A stretch of DNA of 64,000 bases from Pseudodesulfovibrio cashew (lineage in GTDB: Bacteria; Desulfobacterota; Desulfovibrionia; Desulfovibrionales; Desulfovibrionaceae), in NCBI RefSeq assembly GCF_009762795.1, contig NZ_CP046400.1, positions 434,001-498,000 on the forward strand, read 5' to 3'. Below, in pieces: positions 18,842 to 29,293 of this stretch. Each line of letters opens with the position of its first letter. The stretch's first letter is position 1. The translations under genes and the position numbers were made by a program. The notes under the pieces are model-generated. The model searched no databases. It had not been told where the DNA came from and saw nothing but the letters and a program-made list of their open reading frames with translations.

Positions 18842-18871
18842 GGCCGCCTCCCCAAAGGAAGCGGCCTTTTT
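18842..18871. terminator. Bidirectional terminator between convergent genes
   Basis: GGCCGC ... GCGGCC hairpin flanked by A-run on the left and T-run on the right, so it has a U-tract in both directions. It serves the NlpC gene (+) and the small exported protein gene (-). Confidence 0.88.
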
Positions 18872-18889
18872 ACTCTCGCGCGGCAATCG

Positions 18890-19345
18890 CTATTTCGGCA
18901 TCAACGGCTTGTAGTACATGCCGATCTTGATGCGGTCCGTGGTATACTGGCTCTTGAGCTTGATCTTGAGCTTGTCGTTCTCCCAGCGATACACGTCCCA
19001 ACCCGAGTCCTTCTTGGTGTCGGGCAGGCCGTACTCGTCCACGAGCAGGGAGACGACCTTCTGGACGTCCTTGGCCTTGTCGATCTCCACAATGGTGGTG
19101 TAAAGGCGGTTCTCCCGGAATCCGTAGGTCACGCGGGTGTCCTCGATCTTGGAAATGCCGCAGGCCTCCACCTTGGTCACCTTGTAGTAGCGGATGCCGT
19201 CGGCGGTGTGGGAATATTGGATCTGCTCCACGGCGGTGAGCGGCTCGCCCCACGGAATGGCGTTGCACTTCGCACTCTCGGCCATGGCGGGCAGCGCGGC
19301 CAGCAACAGCAGCAACAGGGTCGACAGACAGACAAATTTTCTCAA
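18890..19345 (-). CDS. Small exported protein of unknown function
   Basis: About 151 residues if it starts at the TTG at 19345, which has GAGGAGG five bases upstream; an ATG start at 19366 would place seven extra residues before the signal peptide. The signal peptide ends near PAMAES. The mature protein has two cysteines (KCNAIP and EACGIS) and a regular pattern that looks like a compact alpha/beta fold. The middle part, TIVEIDKAKDVQKVVSLLVDEYGLPD, resembles small proteins annotated only as hypothetical. I do not recognise the family. Confidence 0.7.
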   Translation of the reverse strand: MRKFVCLSTLLLLLLAALPAMAESAKCNAIPWGEPLTAVEQIQYSHTADGIRYYKVTKVEACGISKIEDTRVTYGFRENRLYTTIVEIDKAKDVQKVVSLLVDEYGLPDTKKDSGWDVYRWENDKLKIKLKSQYTTDRIKIGMYYKPLMPK

Positions 19346-19521
19346 CTCGGCCTCCTCATGGCTCATCGAAATGAATGCAATCCTCAACTTTCGGCACTGT
19401 CACGGACCCGGAAGCCGCTGTCAACCCATATCCCGCGCCTTGCCCTGGATTTCCGCTGGCCTCAAAGCCCTGAACACGGTATGTGCGAACGGTCGATACG
19501 CAATATCCAAGGAGACTCCCC

Positions 19522-20412
19522 ATGCGGAAGATTTTCGTCCTGCTCGCCCTTGCGCTGCTGCTGCTCCCCGGCTGCGTCGCCGGGAAAAAGGTCACGCCCG
19601 TGCAACCCGCGACCAGGGTCGCCCCCAAACAACCTGCCGCCAGGGTCACGCCCGAGCAATCTGCGGCCAGAATCACCTCCGCCCACTTGGCCCAGATGGA
19701 AGTCACGCCGGTCACCACCCCGACGGTCTACAGATACGGCCCGGCCAGAGGGACCGCCCGCATGACCCTCAAAAGCGAGAGCAACGGCAACTCGGAGACT
19801 TCGATCTTCATCATGAAATATTCTGTTTCAAAGGTGGGAGACTCCCTGCTCTGGCACATATTCATCCCGGAATGGACCAGCGAAGGGGAGCACGTCAAAC
19901 CCATGGTGCCCCTGGTGGACATCACCATGGACACGGATGACAGGGGCGTGGTCGGCGAGACAAAAACCACCTACCCGCTTTTTGAAGCGCTGCGCATCAC
20001 CGACCCCAAGGTGTTGGCTTCCTTGAACAGGACAGCGGAAAACATCAAGCGGCTAGTTTACCCACTCCCCGAGGGGGCCATATCAAACGGTGATGTGATG
20101 ATCAACGCCCAGCCCAATCTTTCCCTGGAAGCGCTCGGCCCCATCAAGGGAGCCGTGCAAAGTCGGCTTGAAGGGGAGTTTTCCAGCGACGGCAAGCGAT
20201 ATGTGGCGATCGCCTCGGCAAACAGACTTTCGACCTCGCTCAAGGGGGAAGACATACCCCTTTATTTCGATACGACAGGCCGGACTATTTTAGCCAAGGA
20301 CAACATGGACGCGCTTTATTCCGAGGCGCAAGTTGTCTGCCGCGACGCCCTGGCGAACGAACTGGCCACGACCAAGATCATCTTTGAAAAGATTTCCGAC
20401 GACCTGAACTAG
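19522..20412 (+). CDS. Hypothetical lipoprotein
   Basis: A 296-residue lipoprotein from the ATG at 19522 (AAGGAGA upstream), with lipobox LPGC near residue 18. A proline- and alanine-rich linker with a three-fold ATRVAPKQPAARVTPEQSA-like pattern (residues about 25-60) leads to a globular domain with no motif I recognise. The linker suggests a domain held away from the outer membrane. The end of the gene overlaps the convergent zinc-ribbon gene by four bases. Confidence 0.72.
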   Translation: MRKIFVLLALALLLLPGCVAGKKVTPVQPATRVAPKQPAARVTPEQSAARITSAHLAQMEVTPVTTPTVYRYGPARGTARMTLKSESNGNSETSIFIMKYSVSKVGDSLLWHIFIPEWTSEGEHVKPMVPLVDITMDTDDRGVVGETKTTYPLFEALRITDPKVLASLNRTAENIKRLVYPLPEGAISNGDVMINAQPNLSLEALGPIKGAVQSRLEGEFSSDGKRYVAIASANRLSTSLKGEDIPLYFDTTGRTILAKDNMDALYSEAQVVCRDALANELATTKIIFEKISDDLN

Positions 20413-20642
20413 CCGTTGGTCTTGGTTCCCTTGTAGGTGAAGGCTTTCTTGTCCATGGTGTAGTAGGAGCCCCGGTCGATGCCCACGGCCTTGCCGCAGG
20501 CGCACCATGCCTTGCCGTCCCGTTCGACCAGGGTGTAGACCTTGCCGATGCGGTCCTTGTGGCAGCGGTGCACTTCACCCTGCCCGATCTTGTGGTACTT
20601 CCAGAGCTTGCGGCGGCAGGCCGCGCATTTGAGCGTCAACAT
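20409..20642 (-). CDS. Small cysteine-rich, probably zinc-binding protein
   Basis: A 77-residue protein with CAAC near residue 7, a single cysteine and histidines around EVHRCHKD, and CACGK near 48, a pattern that suggests a zinc ribbon. It is rich in lysine and aromatic residues. It could bind nucleic acid or a partner protein; nothing in the context tells which. The minus-strand start ATG at 20642 lies about 60 bases after the end of otsA on the same strand, so it may be the last gene of that transcript. Confidence 0.6.
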   Translation of the reverse strand: MLTLKCAACRRKLWKYHKIGQGEVHRCHKDRIGKVYTLVERDGKAWCACGKAVGIDRGSYYTMDKKAFTYKGTKTNG

Positions 20643-20700
20643 AGCGCCAGCCTAGCGCAAACCCGGCGCGGGCTCAAATCCCGGCAGGCCTCCCGCTCTG

Positions 20701-22173
20701 CTACACCCGCTCGAACTTGAGCGTGTCCACCTCGGGGAAGTCCACCAGGGTCTTGGAAATGCCCGCCTGTAGGAACGAGTCCACCCACCAGTAGATGTTG
20801 TTCTTGCGCACCTGGTCCCGAAGATGGGTCATGTGACTGCGTCGCTCTTCCCTGTCCCAGTGCAGGCAGCGATGCAGGGCCTTGGCGATTCCCTCCATGT
20901 CGTAGGGGTTGACCAGGTATGCGTCCTTCTGGAGCTGGGCCGCGGCCCCGGCGAACTCGCTGAGCACCAGCACGCCGTCTCCGCTGGTATTGCAGGCGCA
21001 ATACTCCTTGGCCACCAGGTTCATGCCGTCCTTGAGCGGCGTGACCAGGGCGATGTCCGCCGCGCTGTAGTAGGCTACCAGCTCGTCGTGGGGAAAGCTG
21101 CGGTAATGGTAATGGACCGGCACCCAGCCCGGAAAGGAGAACTCGCCGTTGACCCTGCCCACCAGTTGCTCGATCTCGGTCCGCAGCTCCTTGTACTCGT
21201 CCACCTCCTCGCGGCTGGGCACCGCGATCTGGACGAAGTTCACATTCCCCTTGAGTTCCGGGAACTGCCGCAGCAGGGTCTGGAAGGAGCGGATGCGCTC
21301 GGGAATGCCCTTGGTGTAGTCCAGTCGATCGACGCCCAGGATTATCTTCCGGTGCCGGAGCGCCTCCTTGATGGAGAAAGTCTGCTGCTCGACCTCGGGC
21401 CGCTCGGCCATCTCGGAAAACTGGTTGTAGTCGATGGAGATGGGGAAGGCTCCCAGGCGGAACTGGCGGTTGCCCAGGTCCATGGTGACCACCGCGCCCC
21501 GGCCCTGAACGCGGGCCTCTGGCATCAGCCGCCGGAGGCAGGCCGAGAAGTTGCGCCGGTCCTGCATGGTCTGGAACCCGACCAGATCAAACTCGGTCAG
21601 GGCCTGGATGACCTTCCAGCGCCACGGCAGCTTCATGAAGATGTCCGGGGTGGGAAACGGGATGTGCAGGAAGAAGCCGGTTCGCCGCTTGACCCCCATG
21701 CTCTTGAGGAAAAACGCCTGGTGCATGAGGTGATAGTCCTGAATCCAGATGTAGTCGTCGCTGTTGGTCTTGCGCGCGACCATCTCGGCGAACTTGAAAT
21801 TCACGTCCAGGTACATGCGCCAGTAGCGGGGATGAAAGCGGCAGCGGGACTGAAGATCGTGAAACAGTGGCCAGATGATCTCGTTGGAAAAACCGAAGTA
21901 GTAGCCGTCCACCTCTTCCGGGGTCAGGGGGACGGTATAGAGGTCGTAGCCCGCCTTGGAGGAGAAGTCCGCCAGCAGGGAATCCACGTCCAGATTGGGG
22001 TCCGAGGAGCCGGACCAGCCGATCCAGACGCCGCCACGGTTCTTGAGCACCGGGGCCAGAGCCGTGACAAGGCCGCCAGCACCCGCCTTGACCTCCCATC
22101 CGTCGTCCGTCTTCTTGAGCGCCGCCGGAAGGCGGTTGGACACTACCACGAGCCTCTGTTGCTGGAACGCCAT
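20701..22173 (-). CDS. otsA: Trehalose-6-phosphate synthase (GT20)
   Basis: A 490-residue retaining glycosyltransferase that makes trehalose-6-phosphate from UDP-glucose and glucose-6-phosphate. Family signatures are the opening VVVSNRLP, the glycine-rich GAGGLVTAL loop, [20 protein letters not shown] near residue 262 and [10 protein letters not shown] near 365. The ATG at 22173 is chosen because AGGAG lies six bases upstream; TTG and GTG codons just before it are also in frame. Trehalose is a common osmoprotectant in halotolerant Desulfovibrio relatives. No trehalose phosphatase (otsB) is next to it. Confidence 0.93.
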   Translation of the reverse strand: MAFQQQRLVVVSNRLPAALKKTDDGWEVKAGAGGLVTALAPVLKNRGGVWIGWSGSSDPNLDVDSLLADFSSKAGYDLYTVPLTPEEVDGYYFGFSNEIIWPLFHDLQSRCRFHPRYWRMYLDVNFKFAEMVARKTNSDDYIWIQDYHLMHQAFFLKSMGVKRRTGFFLHIPFPTPDIFMKLPWRWKVIQALTEFDLVGFQTMQDRRNFSACLRRLMPEARVQGRGAVVTMDLGNRQFRLGAFPISIDYNQFSEMAERPEVEQQTFSIKEALRHRKIILGVDRLDYTKGIPERIRSFQTLLRQFPELKGNVNFVQIAVPSREEVDEYKELRTEIEQLVGRVNGEFSFPGWVPVHYHYRSFPHDELVAYYSAADIALVTPLKDGMNLVAKEYCACNTSGDGVLVLSEFAGAAAQLQKDAYLVNPYDMEGIAKALHRCLHWDREERRSHMTHLRDQVRKNNIYWWVDSFLQAGISKTLVDFPEVDTLKFERV

Positions 22174-22287
22174 CACCAACTCCTGCTTCTCATTGATTTT
22201 TTTCTCTATTACTCCTTTGTTACCGGGGTTTCGCCACTATTTCAAGGGAAGGCCGGTAAAGGTACGGAAAAATGTGACCCGAACCGG

Positions 22288-22352
22288 TTGACACTGCGCG
22301 GAGGAGTCTTATCTCTGTCGGCAGTCAAGCAGAATGCCCGCCCCAAGGCGGG
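22288..22352 (+). promoter_or_regulatory. Probable groESL promoter and leader hairpin
   Basis: TTGACA at 22288-22293 and TATCTC at 22310-22315 are spaced 16 bases apart. The leader then has a hairpin CCCGCC/GGCGGG with loop CCAA at 22337-22352, ahead of the AAGGAG ribosome site. No CIRCE element (TTAGCACTC-N9-GAGTGCTAA) is visible. Confidence 0.55.
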
Positions 22353-22377
22353 ACACTTTTATCATAAGGAGAGAACA

Positions 22378-22638
22378 ATGGGTTTGAAACCGCTCAATGA
22401 CCGCGTCATCGTCAAGAGGAAGGACCAGGAAGAAAAGACCTCCGGGGGCATCTACATCCCGGATTCCGCCAAGGAAAAGCCCCAGGCCGGTGAAGTCGTG
22501 GCCGCAGGCCCCGAGTGCAAGACCGTCAAGGACGGCGACGCCGTGCTGTTCGCCAAGTACGCCGGCAGCGAATTTTCCGTGGATGGCGACGAGTTGATCA
22601 TCATGCGCGAGGACGACATCCTCGGCGTGTTCGCCTAA
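22378..22638 (+). CDS. groES: Co-chaperonin GroES, lacking the roof hairpin
   Basis: GroES of 86 residues, about ten fewer than the usual 94-97. The N-terminal core ([19 protein letters not shown]), the mobile loop ([19 protein letters not shown]) and the C-terminal [16 protein letters not shown] are normal. The segment that in E. coli forms the roof beta-hairpin (around residues 45-57) is missing: GPE is followed at once by [12 protein letters not shown]. Phage T4 gp31, which also works with GroEL, is known to lack this hairpin. AAGGAG precedes the ATG. It is followed by groEL 82 bases later, as in other bacteria. Confidence 0.95.
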   Translation: MGLKPLNDRVIVKRKDQEEKTSGGIYIPDSAKEKPQAGEVVAAGPECKTVKDGDAVLFAKYAGSEFSVDGDELIIMREDDILGVFA

Positions 22639-24306
<1,668 letters not shown>

Positions 24307-24330
24307 CCTCGAATTAAATACGATATGCCA

Positions 24331-24363
24331 AGGGGCCGGACGGTGACGTCCGGCCCCTTTTTT
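24331..24363 (+). terminator. Intrinsic terminator of groESL
   Basis: Perfect 11-bp arms AGGGGCCGGAC / GTCCGGCCCCT with loop GGTGAC and six T. Confidence 0.95.
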
Positions 24364-24375
24364 CATGCTTTAATA

Positions 24376-24490
24376 GCCTCCGGCGGCCGGGGGAAGGGGA
24401 GGAAAAACCCTTTGTAAAGGGTTCTTTCCTCCCCTTCCCCCGGACCCCCATCCCCTCCTTTTCCTAAACTTTTTATGTCGCTTCGCTCAG
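24376..24490 (+). repeat. Dispersed hairpin repeat, copy 2
   Basis: Same element as at 13375: GCCTCCGGCGGCC, a hairpin (24387-24443) with identical 17-bp arms CCGGGGGAAGGGGAGGA, an inner AACCCTTT/AAAGGGTT stem, and the tail CCTAAACTTTTT then CGCTTCGCTC. Where its arms differ from copy 1 (GGAGGA against GAAGAGG) the opposite arm differs too, so pairing is preserved. Confidence 0.88.
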
Positions 24491-24587
24491 AATTGTGCGT
24501 GAGGGGACATTGACGAGTTCTTTGGATCCGGACTTGAGCCCTGGAGAGATCCATTGCCGCCTTGAGCAAAAGAGGGTACCCGAAGAC

Positions 24588-25139
24588 ATGTCATTTTTTT
24601 CCAGGCTGGTCCCGCCCTCCCGCAAGGGGGAGAATAATTTCAAGCGAGCCCGCGCCGCCGAGTTGCGCCGCGATTTCGACAAGGCGCAAGCGTATTTCAG
24701 CGCCGCCGCCGGAGCCTTTGACGACCATTTCGCTCGGCTGAAAGACAAGGGCAAGGCTCCGAGGGCGTCGCACCTGGCCATGGCAGGAATCTGCTACACG
24801 AAGCTCGGGCGCAACGAGGATGCGATCACGATCCTTGAGCAATGCCTCGCCATAAAGGATGTCCCGGACGCCTATCTGCACGCGGGATACGCCGCCGCCA
24901 AGCTCGGCGACGCTGACCGGGCTGTGGACTACTGGGATCGATATCCCCAGTGGGCGGAGCAGCGCATCGTGGCCAAAGCCCTGAAGGAACAGGTCCAGGC
25001 TCTCCGCGAGGAAAAGATCTCCCTCCAGGCCGCCTGCGAGGCGGTGGCCCACGCCGTCCATCAACAGGACAAGCACAACGCCGGAGTCCGTCTCATGCGG
25101 CGCGGCAAAAAGGAATATCCGCCCCACCGGGGATATTGA
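24588..25139 (+). CDS. TPR-containing protein of unknown function
   Basis: About 183 residues from the ATG at 24588, with AGAGGG eleven bases upstream; the frame is open from 24495 but that part overlaps no ribosome site. The sequence is helical with two to three TPR-like units: AAELRRDFDKAQAYFSAAAGAF, LAMAGICYTKLGRNEDAITILEQCL and DAYLHAGYAAAKLGDADRAV. A coiled-coil-like tail follows and ends in basic RRGKKEYPPHRGY. There is no signal peptide, so it is likely a cytoplasmic scaffold. It ends 12 bases before the convergent chemoreceptor gene. Confidence 0.68.
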   Translation: MSFFSRLVPPSRKGENNFKRARAAELRRDFDKAQAYFSAAAGAFDDHFARLKDKGKAPRASHLAMAGICYTKLGRNEDAITILEQCLAIKDVPDAYLHAGYAAAKLGDADRAVDYWDRYPQWAEQRIVAKALKEQVQALREEKISLQAACEAVAHAVHQQDKHNAGVRLMRRGKKEYPPHRGY

Positions 25140-25151
25140 ACCTCCCCACGC

Positions 25152-27218
25152 CTAGTACTGCACGAAATCGTCCTCCCCGGCGGGGAGCGCCGCAGTATTC
25201 CCTGTGACTACTACCCGATTCACTTCCGGCTCCGTCCCCACCTGGAAATAGCGCATGGCGTCCTGCAGGGCGGCGGCCTGGCTGGCCAACTCCTCGGACG
25301 TGGAGGCCATCTCCTCCGAGGCCATGGCGTTCTGCTGGATCACGGTGTCCAGTTGGCTCATGGCTCGCTCGATCTGGGAGACGCCGTGATTCTGCTCGGC
25401 GCAGACCTGGGCCACGCCCTTGATCAGCTCGGCGGTCCGGGCGATCTCCGGGGCCAGCCGCTGGAAAAGGTCGCCGGTCTCCTCGGCAACGGCCACGCTG
25501 GAGGCGGAGAGCTCACTGATCTCCTGGGCCGTGATGCCGCTGCGCTCGGCCAGCTTGCGCACCTCGGCGGCGACCACCGCGAACCCCTTGCCCTGCTCGC
25601 CAGCCCTGGCCGCCTCGATGGCCGCATTGAGGGCCAGCAGGTTGGTCTGCCGGGCTATCTCCTCGATGAAGACGATCTTGTCTGCGATCTGCCGCATGGC
25701 GTCCACGGTACGTCGTACTGAAGACTCGCCTGACTGGATGTCGTTGCGGGAAGTGTCCGCGATGCGGCTCGTCTCCTCGGCGTTCTCCGCGTTCTTGCGG
25801 ATGGAGCCGACGATCTCCACCAATGAGGCCGACACCTCTTCCACAGAAGCCGCCTGCTCCACGGAGGACTGCGACAGCGTTTCCGAGGAAGCGGACAGTT
25901 CCTCGCTGCCTGCGGCCACATTGTCGGTGGCGGACTGGACCTCGCCCACAACCTTCTTCAGGTTGTCCGCCATCCCGAACATGGATTTAAGAATGCCCAT
26001 GGCCCTGGCCGCGTCCGTTCCATCGGCAATACTCAGGTCCCCGTCTGAGACCCTTGTAGCGACTGCGGCGATATCCACGGGCTCACCACCGATGGTATTG
26101 GTCACAGACTTGGAGCCGAATATTCCGGCCCCCACTCCCAACAGGGCAAGGACCGCCGCAACGCCCAGGACCATGAGGATCATGCTCTTGACCGTCGCAT
26201 CCAGGGAGGCCTGCTTGGCGGCCACGGCCGCGTCGATACTGTCGATGTAGACTCCCATGCCCACTACCCATCCCCAGGGTTTGAACAGCTTGACGTAGGA
26301 GAGCTTGGGAAACGAGCCGGACTCGCCCGGCTTGCTCCAGTTGTAACGAACATACCCCTGACCCTGCTCCCGGGCGACCTGTGTCATCTCGGCAAAGAGC
26401 CTCTTGCCGCTGGCATCCTGTATCCCCCCGATATCCTTACCGTCGAGATCCGGGTTGGTCGGATGCATGACCATCTTGGGCGTAAGGTCATTGATCCAGA
26501 AATAGTTGCCGTCGCTCAGGCGCATCTTGGCCACCTGACGCAGGGCCTCGGCCTGCATCTCGGGCTCGATGTCCTCAAGCCATGAACCCGTGCCGATGAT
26601 CCAGCCCGCTTCGGGCAGAAGGCGGACATAGGTAATCTTGAGTTTGGCTTCGGTCTCGCCCGGCTTGGGCCACCAGTAGGAGACCATGCCGGCGCCGTCC
26701 TTCCTGGCCACTCCGGTCATGGTCCCGAAGATCATGGTGCCCTTGATATCCTTGAGACTGCTCATGTCCTTGCCAACCAGGGCATCCGAGGGGTGGACAA
26801 GCACCACGTCATCCAGATCGTGCACCCAGACATAGTTGTCCCCGTCGTACCTGGCAGGCAGCACGATTTTCTCCAGGCCCCGGACAAGTTCTTCGCGCGA
26901 TGCACCTTTGTGTTCCTGATAATAGGCCTCGACCTGTCCGTAGACCGCGTCGACTACGCGCTCCAGATCTTTCTTCTTGGCCTTCTTCAGGGCTGCCACG
27001 TCCTGGGATCGATCATAGAAACTCTCCACGGTGCCACTGGCCATCTGGACCAGGTCCATGAGCCGCTGTTTTTCCTCCTCCAGCGCCTCCCGCCGGAATG
27101 TCTCCATCTCATTTTCCGCATAGTCGGCTATCTGCTGCACGAATATCGAACTGAGCGCAATGATGGCCACCACAACCGTCACAACCTGCATCAACATCAA
27201 CTTCGTCCTGAGCTTCAT
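25152..27218 (-). CDS. Methyl-accepting chemotaxis protein with double Cache sensor
   Basis: A 688-residue chemoreceptor. One N-terminal membrane segment is followed by a periplasmic sensor made of two similar Cache units ([17 protein letters not shown] near residue 128 and [19 protein letters not shown] near 240), then a second membrane segment near 345-370, a short HAMP-like stretch, and a cytoplasmic signalling domain. The hairpin tip [22 protein letters not shown] is intact. It probably senses a small organic acid or similar ligand. There is no NWETF-type C-terminal pentapeptide; the end is DDFVQY. GGGAGGAA precedes the ATG at 27218. Confidence 0.95.
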   Translation of the reverse strand: MKLRTKLMLMQVVTVVVAIIALSSIFVQQIADYAENEMETFRREALEEEKQRLMDLVQMASGTVESFYDRSQDVAALKKAKKKDLERVVDAVYGQVEAYYQEHKGASREELVRGLEKIVLPARYDGDNYVWVHDLDDVVLVHPSDALVGKDMSSLKDIKGTMIFGTMTGVARKDGAGMVSYWWPKPGETEAKLKITYVRLLPEAGWIIGTGSWLEDIEPEMQAEALRQVAKMRLSDGNYFWINDLTPKMVMHPTNPDLDGKDIGGIQDASGKRLFAEMTQVAREQGQGYVRYNWSKPGESGSFPKLSYVKLFKPWGWVVGMGVYIDSIDAAVAAKQASLDATVKSMILMVLGVAAVLALLGVGAGIFGSKSVTNTIGGEPVDIAAVATRVSDGDLSIADGTDAARAMGILKSMFGMADNLKKVVGEVQSATDNVAAGSEELSASSETLSQSSVEQAASVEEVSASLVEIVGSIRKNAENAEETSRIADTSRNDIQSGESSVRRTVDAMRQIADKIVFIEEIARQTNLLALNAAIEAARAGEQGKGFAVVAAEVRKLAERSGITAQEISELSASSVAVAEETGDLFQRLAPEIARTAELIKGVAQVCAEQNHGVSQIERAMSQLDTVIQQNAMASEEMASTSEELASQAAALQDAMRYFQVGTEPEVNRVVVTGNTAALPAGEDDFVQY

Positions 27219-27291
27219 ACTGCAATTCCTCCCCGAATAACATCCGAACCCATAAAAAGTGGAACCGATACGATTCCATTTTTCCTGCTAC

Positions 27292-27297
27292 ATTATA
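27292..27297 (-). promoter_or_regulatory. Possible -10 box of the chemoreceptor gene
   Basis: A perfect TATAAT on the minus strand, about 75 bases upstream of the start codon. No convincing -35 hexamer lies at the right distance, so the assignment is tentative. A near-palindrome (27261-27277, GGAACCGATACGATTCC) lies between it and the gene. Confidence 0.35.
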
Positions 27298-27456
27298 GAT
27301 GAGACAAAGGTAACCCTATTAGTGAAATTTATAATGAACTCAATCATGGAACACGCGGTCTGGCCCGCCGGGCCAACGGAAAGGGCGGATTGAAAAGAAA
27401 AACGGATGCATGTACCTTCTGGCTGTCCATGTAACAATATCCGCCCCGGAGGGACC

Positions 27457-28761
27457 ATGCACCGGATCATCGCCATCACCGCCCTACTTATCTTTCTGAC
27501 CGCAACGCCAGCAATGGCCGACCGGACAGTGGTTGGCACGGGCGACCCGACCATGGACGTGCGGAATGTCCAGGCGGCGGTGAAAGAAGGCGGCCAGATT
27601 CTCCTGCGCGGCAGGTTCAATTTCGGTCAGGACGGACGGGTGAACATCACCAAATCCGTACGTATCCTGGGCGAACGGGACGGTTCGGGCGACCCCAAAA
27701 CCCGAATCACCGGCGGCTTCTGGACCTTCTACTCCCCCCTGCCGGTAAAGGATGCACCCCCGGCCTCAACCGGACCGATCATCGCGATCCACGACATCCA
27801 CTTCGACGGAGCCAAGGGCACTCCCCTGCATTTCCCGCTCGTGGGAGGCCTGGATGTGCGCGGTTGCCTGGTAACCGATGTTGCCCCACAGGAGATCAAC
27901 ATCACCTGGAACGACGGGGAAACCCTGCTTTTCCAGGCGGGCATCGTGGTGGGCAACCGTCTGGACAGTCCTAAACGGCGCATCAAGCGGGCAGCCACCG
28001 GCACCCTGACCGTCGCTGACAACCGCTTCTTCATGGAGACGGCCAAACCAGACCGCACCGCCGGGTACGGAATCATGGCGGACTGGACCTGGGGTGCCGA
28101 CCTCAAGCTGACCGGCAACATCATCCACCGCGCCTCGCGCAACGGCATCGAGGCCCTGGACAACACCCTCGGGCCCAAGGGCGAAGGCTCCATCGCCATC
28201 GATCGCAACCGAATCATCACGGCCGAAGAGGGCATCCCATACCCGCACAAGTACGGCCCCAACGGCATCGTGGCCGGGTGGTACTTCAGCACAACAGGCG
28301 GCGTGGAGTTCTCCAAGAACAACCGGATCACGCTCAATGGTAACCGGATCGAGGGGCGGGGCGACCTGTCCACGGGCATGCTGCTCTACTCCAATGACGT
28401 CGTGGCCACCTGCAACGACATCATAATGGCCGGAGGTAGCCAGGCCAGGGGTATCGTCCAGACAGGATCACGAGGCTTCTTCGCAAACAACCGAGTCCGT
28501 GGAGAAGCGCGCTACGCCATCTGGTGCCACCCCTTCGAAGCGCTCAAGGCCTCGGCCAACACCTTTGCCTGGACAGACCTGAACGACTTCACCGGCGTCA
28601 AAGGCCAGGTCCTGCTGGCCGGAACGGTCAATGTGATCATAGGCCGGGTCCCGGCACTCGTGGATAAGGGAAAAGGCAACCGGGTGGTTGAGACCAAGCC
28701 CTGCGCCCTGCCCGAGGCCGATCCCGAAGGCGATGCCTGGGAGCCCGTCTCCACACAATAG
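27457..28761 (+). CDS. Exported right-handed beta-helix repeat protein
   Basis: About 434 residues from the ATG at 27457 (CGGAGGG upstream), with a signal peptide ending near PAMADR. The body shows repeated short beta segments and asparagine ladders, such as LTGNIIHRASRNGIEALDN, IAIDRNRIITAEEGI, KNNRITLNGNRIEGRG and FFANNRVRGEARYAIW, which indicates a parallel beta-helix like pectate lyases or NosD-type proteins. The catalytic residues of a known lyase are not recognisable, so the substrate is unknown. It is divergent from the chemoreceptor gene. Confidence 0.78.
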   Translation: MHRIIAITALLIFLTATPAMADRTVVGTGDPTMDVRNVQAAVKEGGQILLRGRFNFGQDGRVNITKSVRILGERDGSGDPKTRITGGFWTFYSPLPVKDAPPASTGPIIAIHDIHFDGAKGTPLHFPLVGGLDVRGCLVTDVAPQEINITWNDGETLLFQAGIVVGNRLDSPKRRIKRAATGTLTVADNRFFMETAKPDRTAGYGIMADWTWGADLKLTGNIIHRASRNGIEALDNTLGPKGEGSIAIDRNRIITAEEGIPYPHKYGPNGIVAGWYFSTTGGVEFSKNNRITLNGNRIEGRGDLSTGMLLYSNDVVATCNDIIMAGGSQARGIVQTGSRGFFANNRVRGEARYAIWCHPFEALKASANTFAWTDLNDFTGVKGQVLLAGTVNVIIGRVPALVDKGKGNRVVETKPCALPEADPEGDAWEPVSTQ

Positions 28762-28797
28762 GCCCGGCCCGAACCATACTCTTCCCAAAGGCATATT

Positions 28798-28824
28798 GAA
28801 CACCTTCCACTGCGAAGGGTGTTC
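28798..28824 (+). terminator. Weak hairpin after the beta-helix gene
   Basis: Seven-bp arms GAACACC / GGTGTTC around 13 bases, without a T-run. It may be a weak terminator or only a processing structure. Confidence 0.35.
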
Positions 28825-28913
28825 CCCCGAGAGGGAAGGCGCTTTAGACAATTCTTAGAAAGAGCATATTATTTCAGCAAGTTGTCTGAACTCCATCCCG
28901 GAAAGAATCCGGG

Positions 28914-28959
28914 TTGACAGCGTGTACTTTCCTCCGTATTAATTGAAAACGATTTTCAA
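28914..28959 (+). promoter_or_regulatory. Promoter with overlapping Fur box
   Basis: TTGACA (28914-28919) and TATTAA (28937-28942) are spaced exactly 17 bases. Directly against the -10 box is TTGAAAACGATTTTCAA (28943-28959), a perfect palindrome around its central CGA (bar the middle base) matching the TGAAAAT-type Fur site described for Desulfovibrio. Binding there would block RNA polymerase. Confidence 0.78.
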
Positions 28960-28986
28960 CTTCAATTAAAACATGGGGAGAATGCC

Positions 28987-29268
28987 ATGTGCGCAGCATT
29001 GGTGGGCGGAATGGATCGGCTCAAACGGGATTACATGAACGAGGCAAAGAAAAACGGCGTCAAACTCAAATGCTACACCGGCAAGGAACGGAAGATTTCA
29101 GGCACGCTGGGCAAGGTCGATTTCGTGGTCCTGTTCACAAACAAGGTCTCGCACAAGGCGCGCAAGGATGTCCTGGCTGCTGTCCGCGGTACGGACACGC
29201 CAGTTATCATGCGCCACTCCTGCGGGGTCAGTTCCCTCAGGGAATGCCTGGACGAAGCCGGGGCGTGA
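28987..29268 (+). CDS. DUF2325-domain protein, probably Fur-regulated
   Basis: A 93-residue cytoplasmic protein covering one DUF2325 domain: the opening ALVGGMDRLKRDY, the middle DFVVLFTNKVSHKARKDV and the end VIMRHSCGVSSLRECL. The first and last motifs are the conserved ends of this family, whose fold resembles a small Rossmann-like unit; a biochemical activity is not established. The promoter carries a Fur box, so it is likely induced by iron limitation. It has three cysteines, which could bind a metal. Confidence 0.82.
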   Translation: MCAALVGGMDRLKRDYMNEAKKNGVKLKCYTGKERKISGTLGKVDFVVLFTNKVSHKARKDVLAAVRGTDTPVIMRHSCGVSSLRECLDEAGA

Positions 29269-29293
29269 AGCCGCCAGGGCGCACCCCTGTGGA

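Noticed and set aside
22240..22377. CIRCE element before groES
   Set aside because: The TTAGCACTC/GAGTGCTAA inverted repeat is absent.
20824..22638. A long plus-strand frame running through otsA into groES
   Set aside because: Only its last 86 codons are real (GroES with its own AAGGAG); the rest is antisense to otsA.
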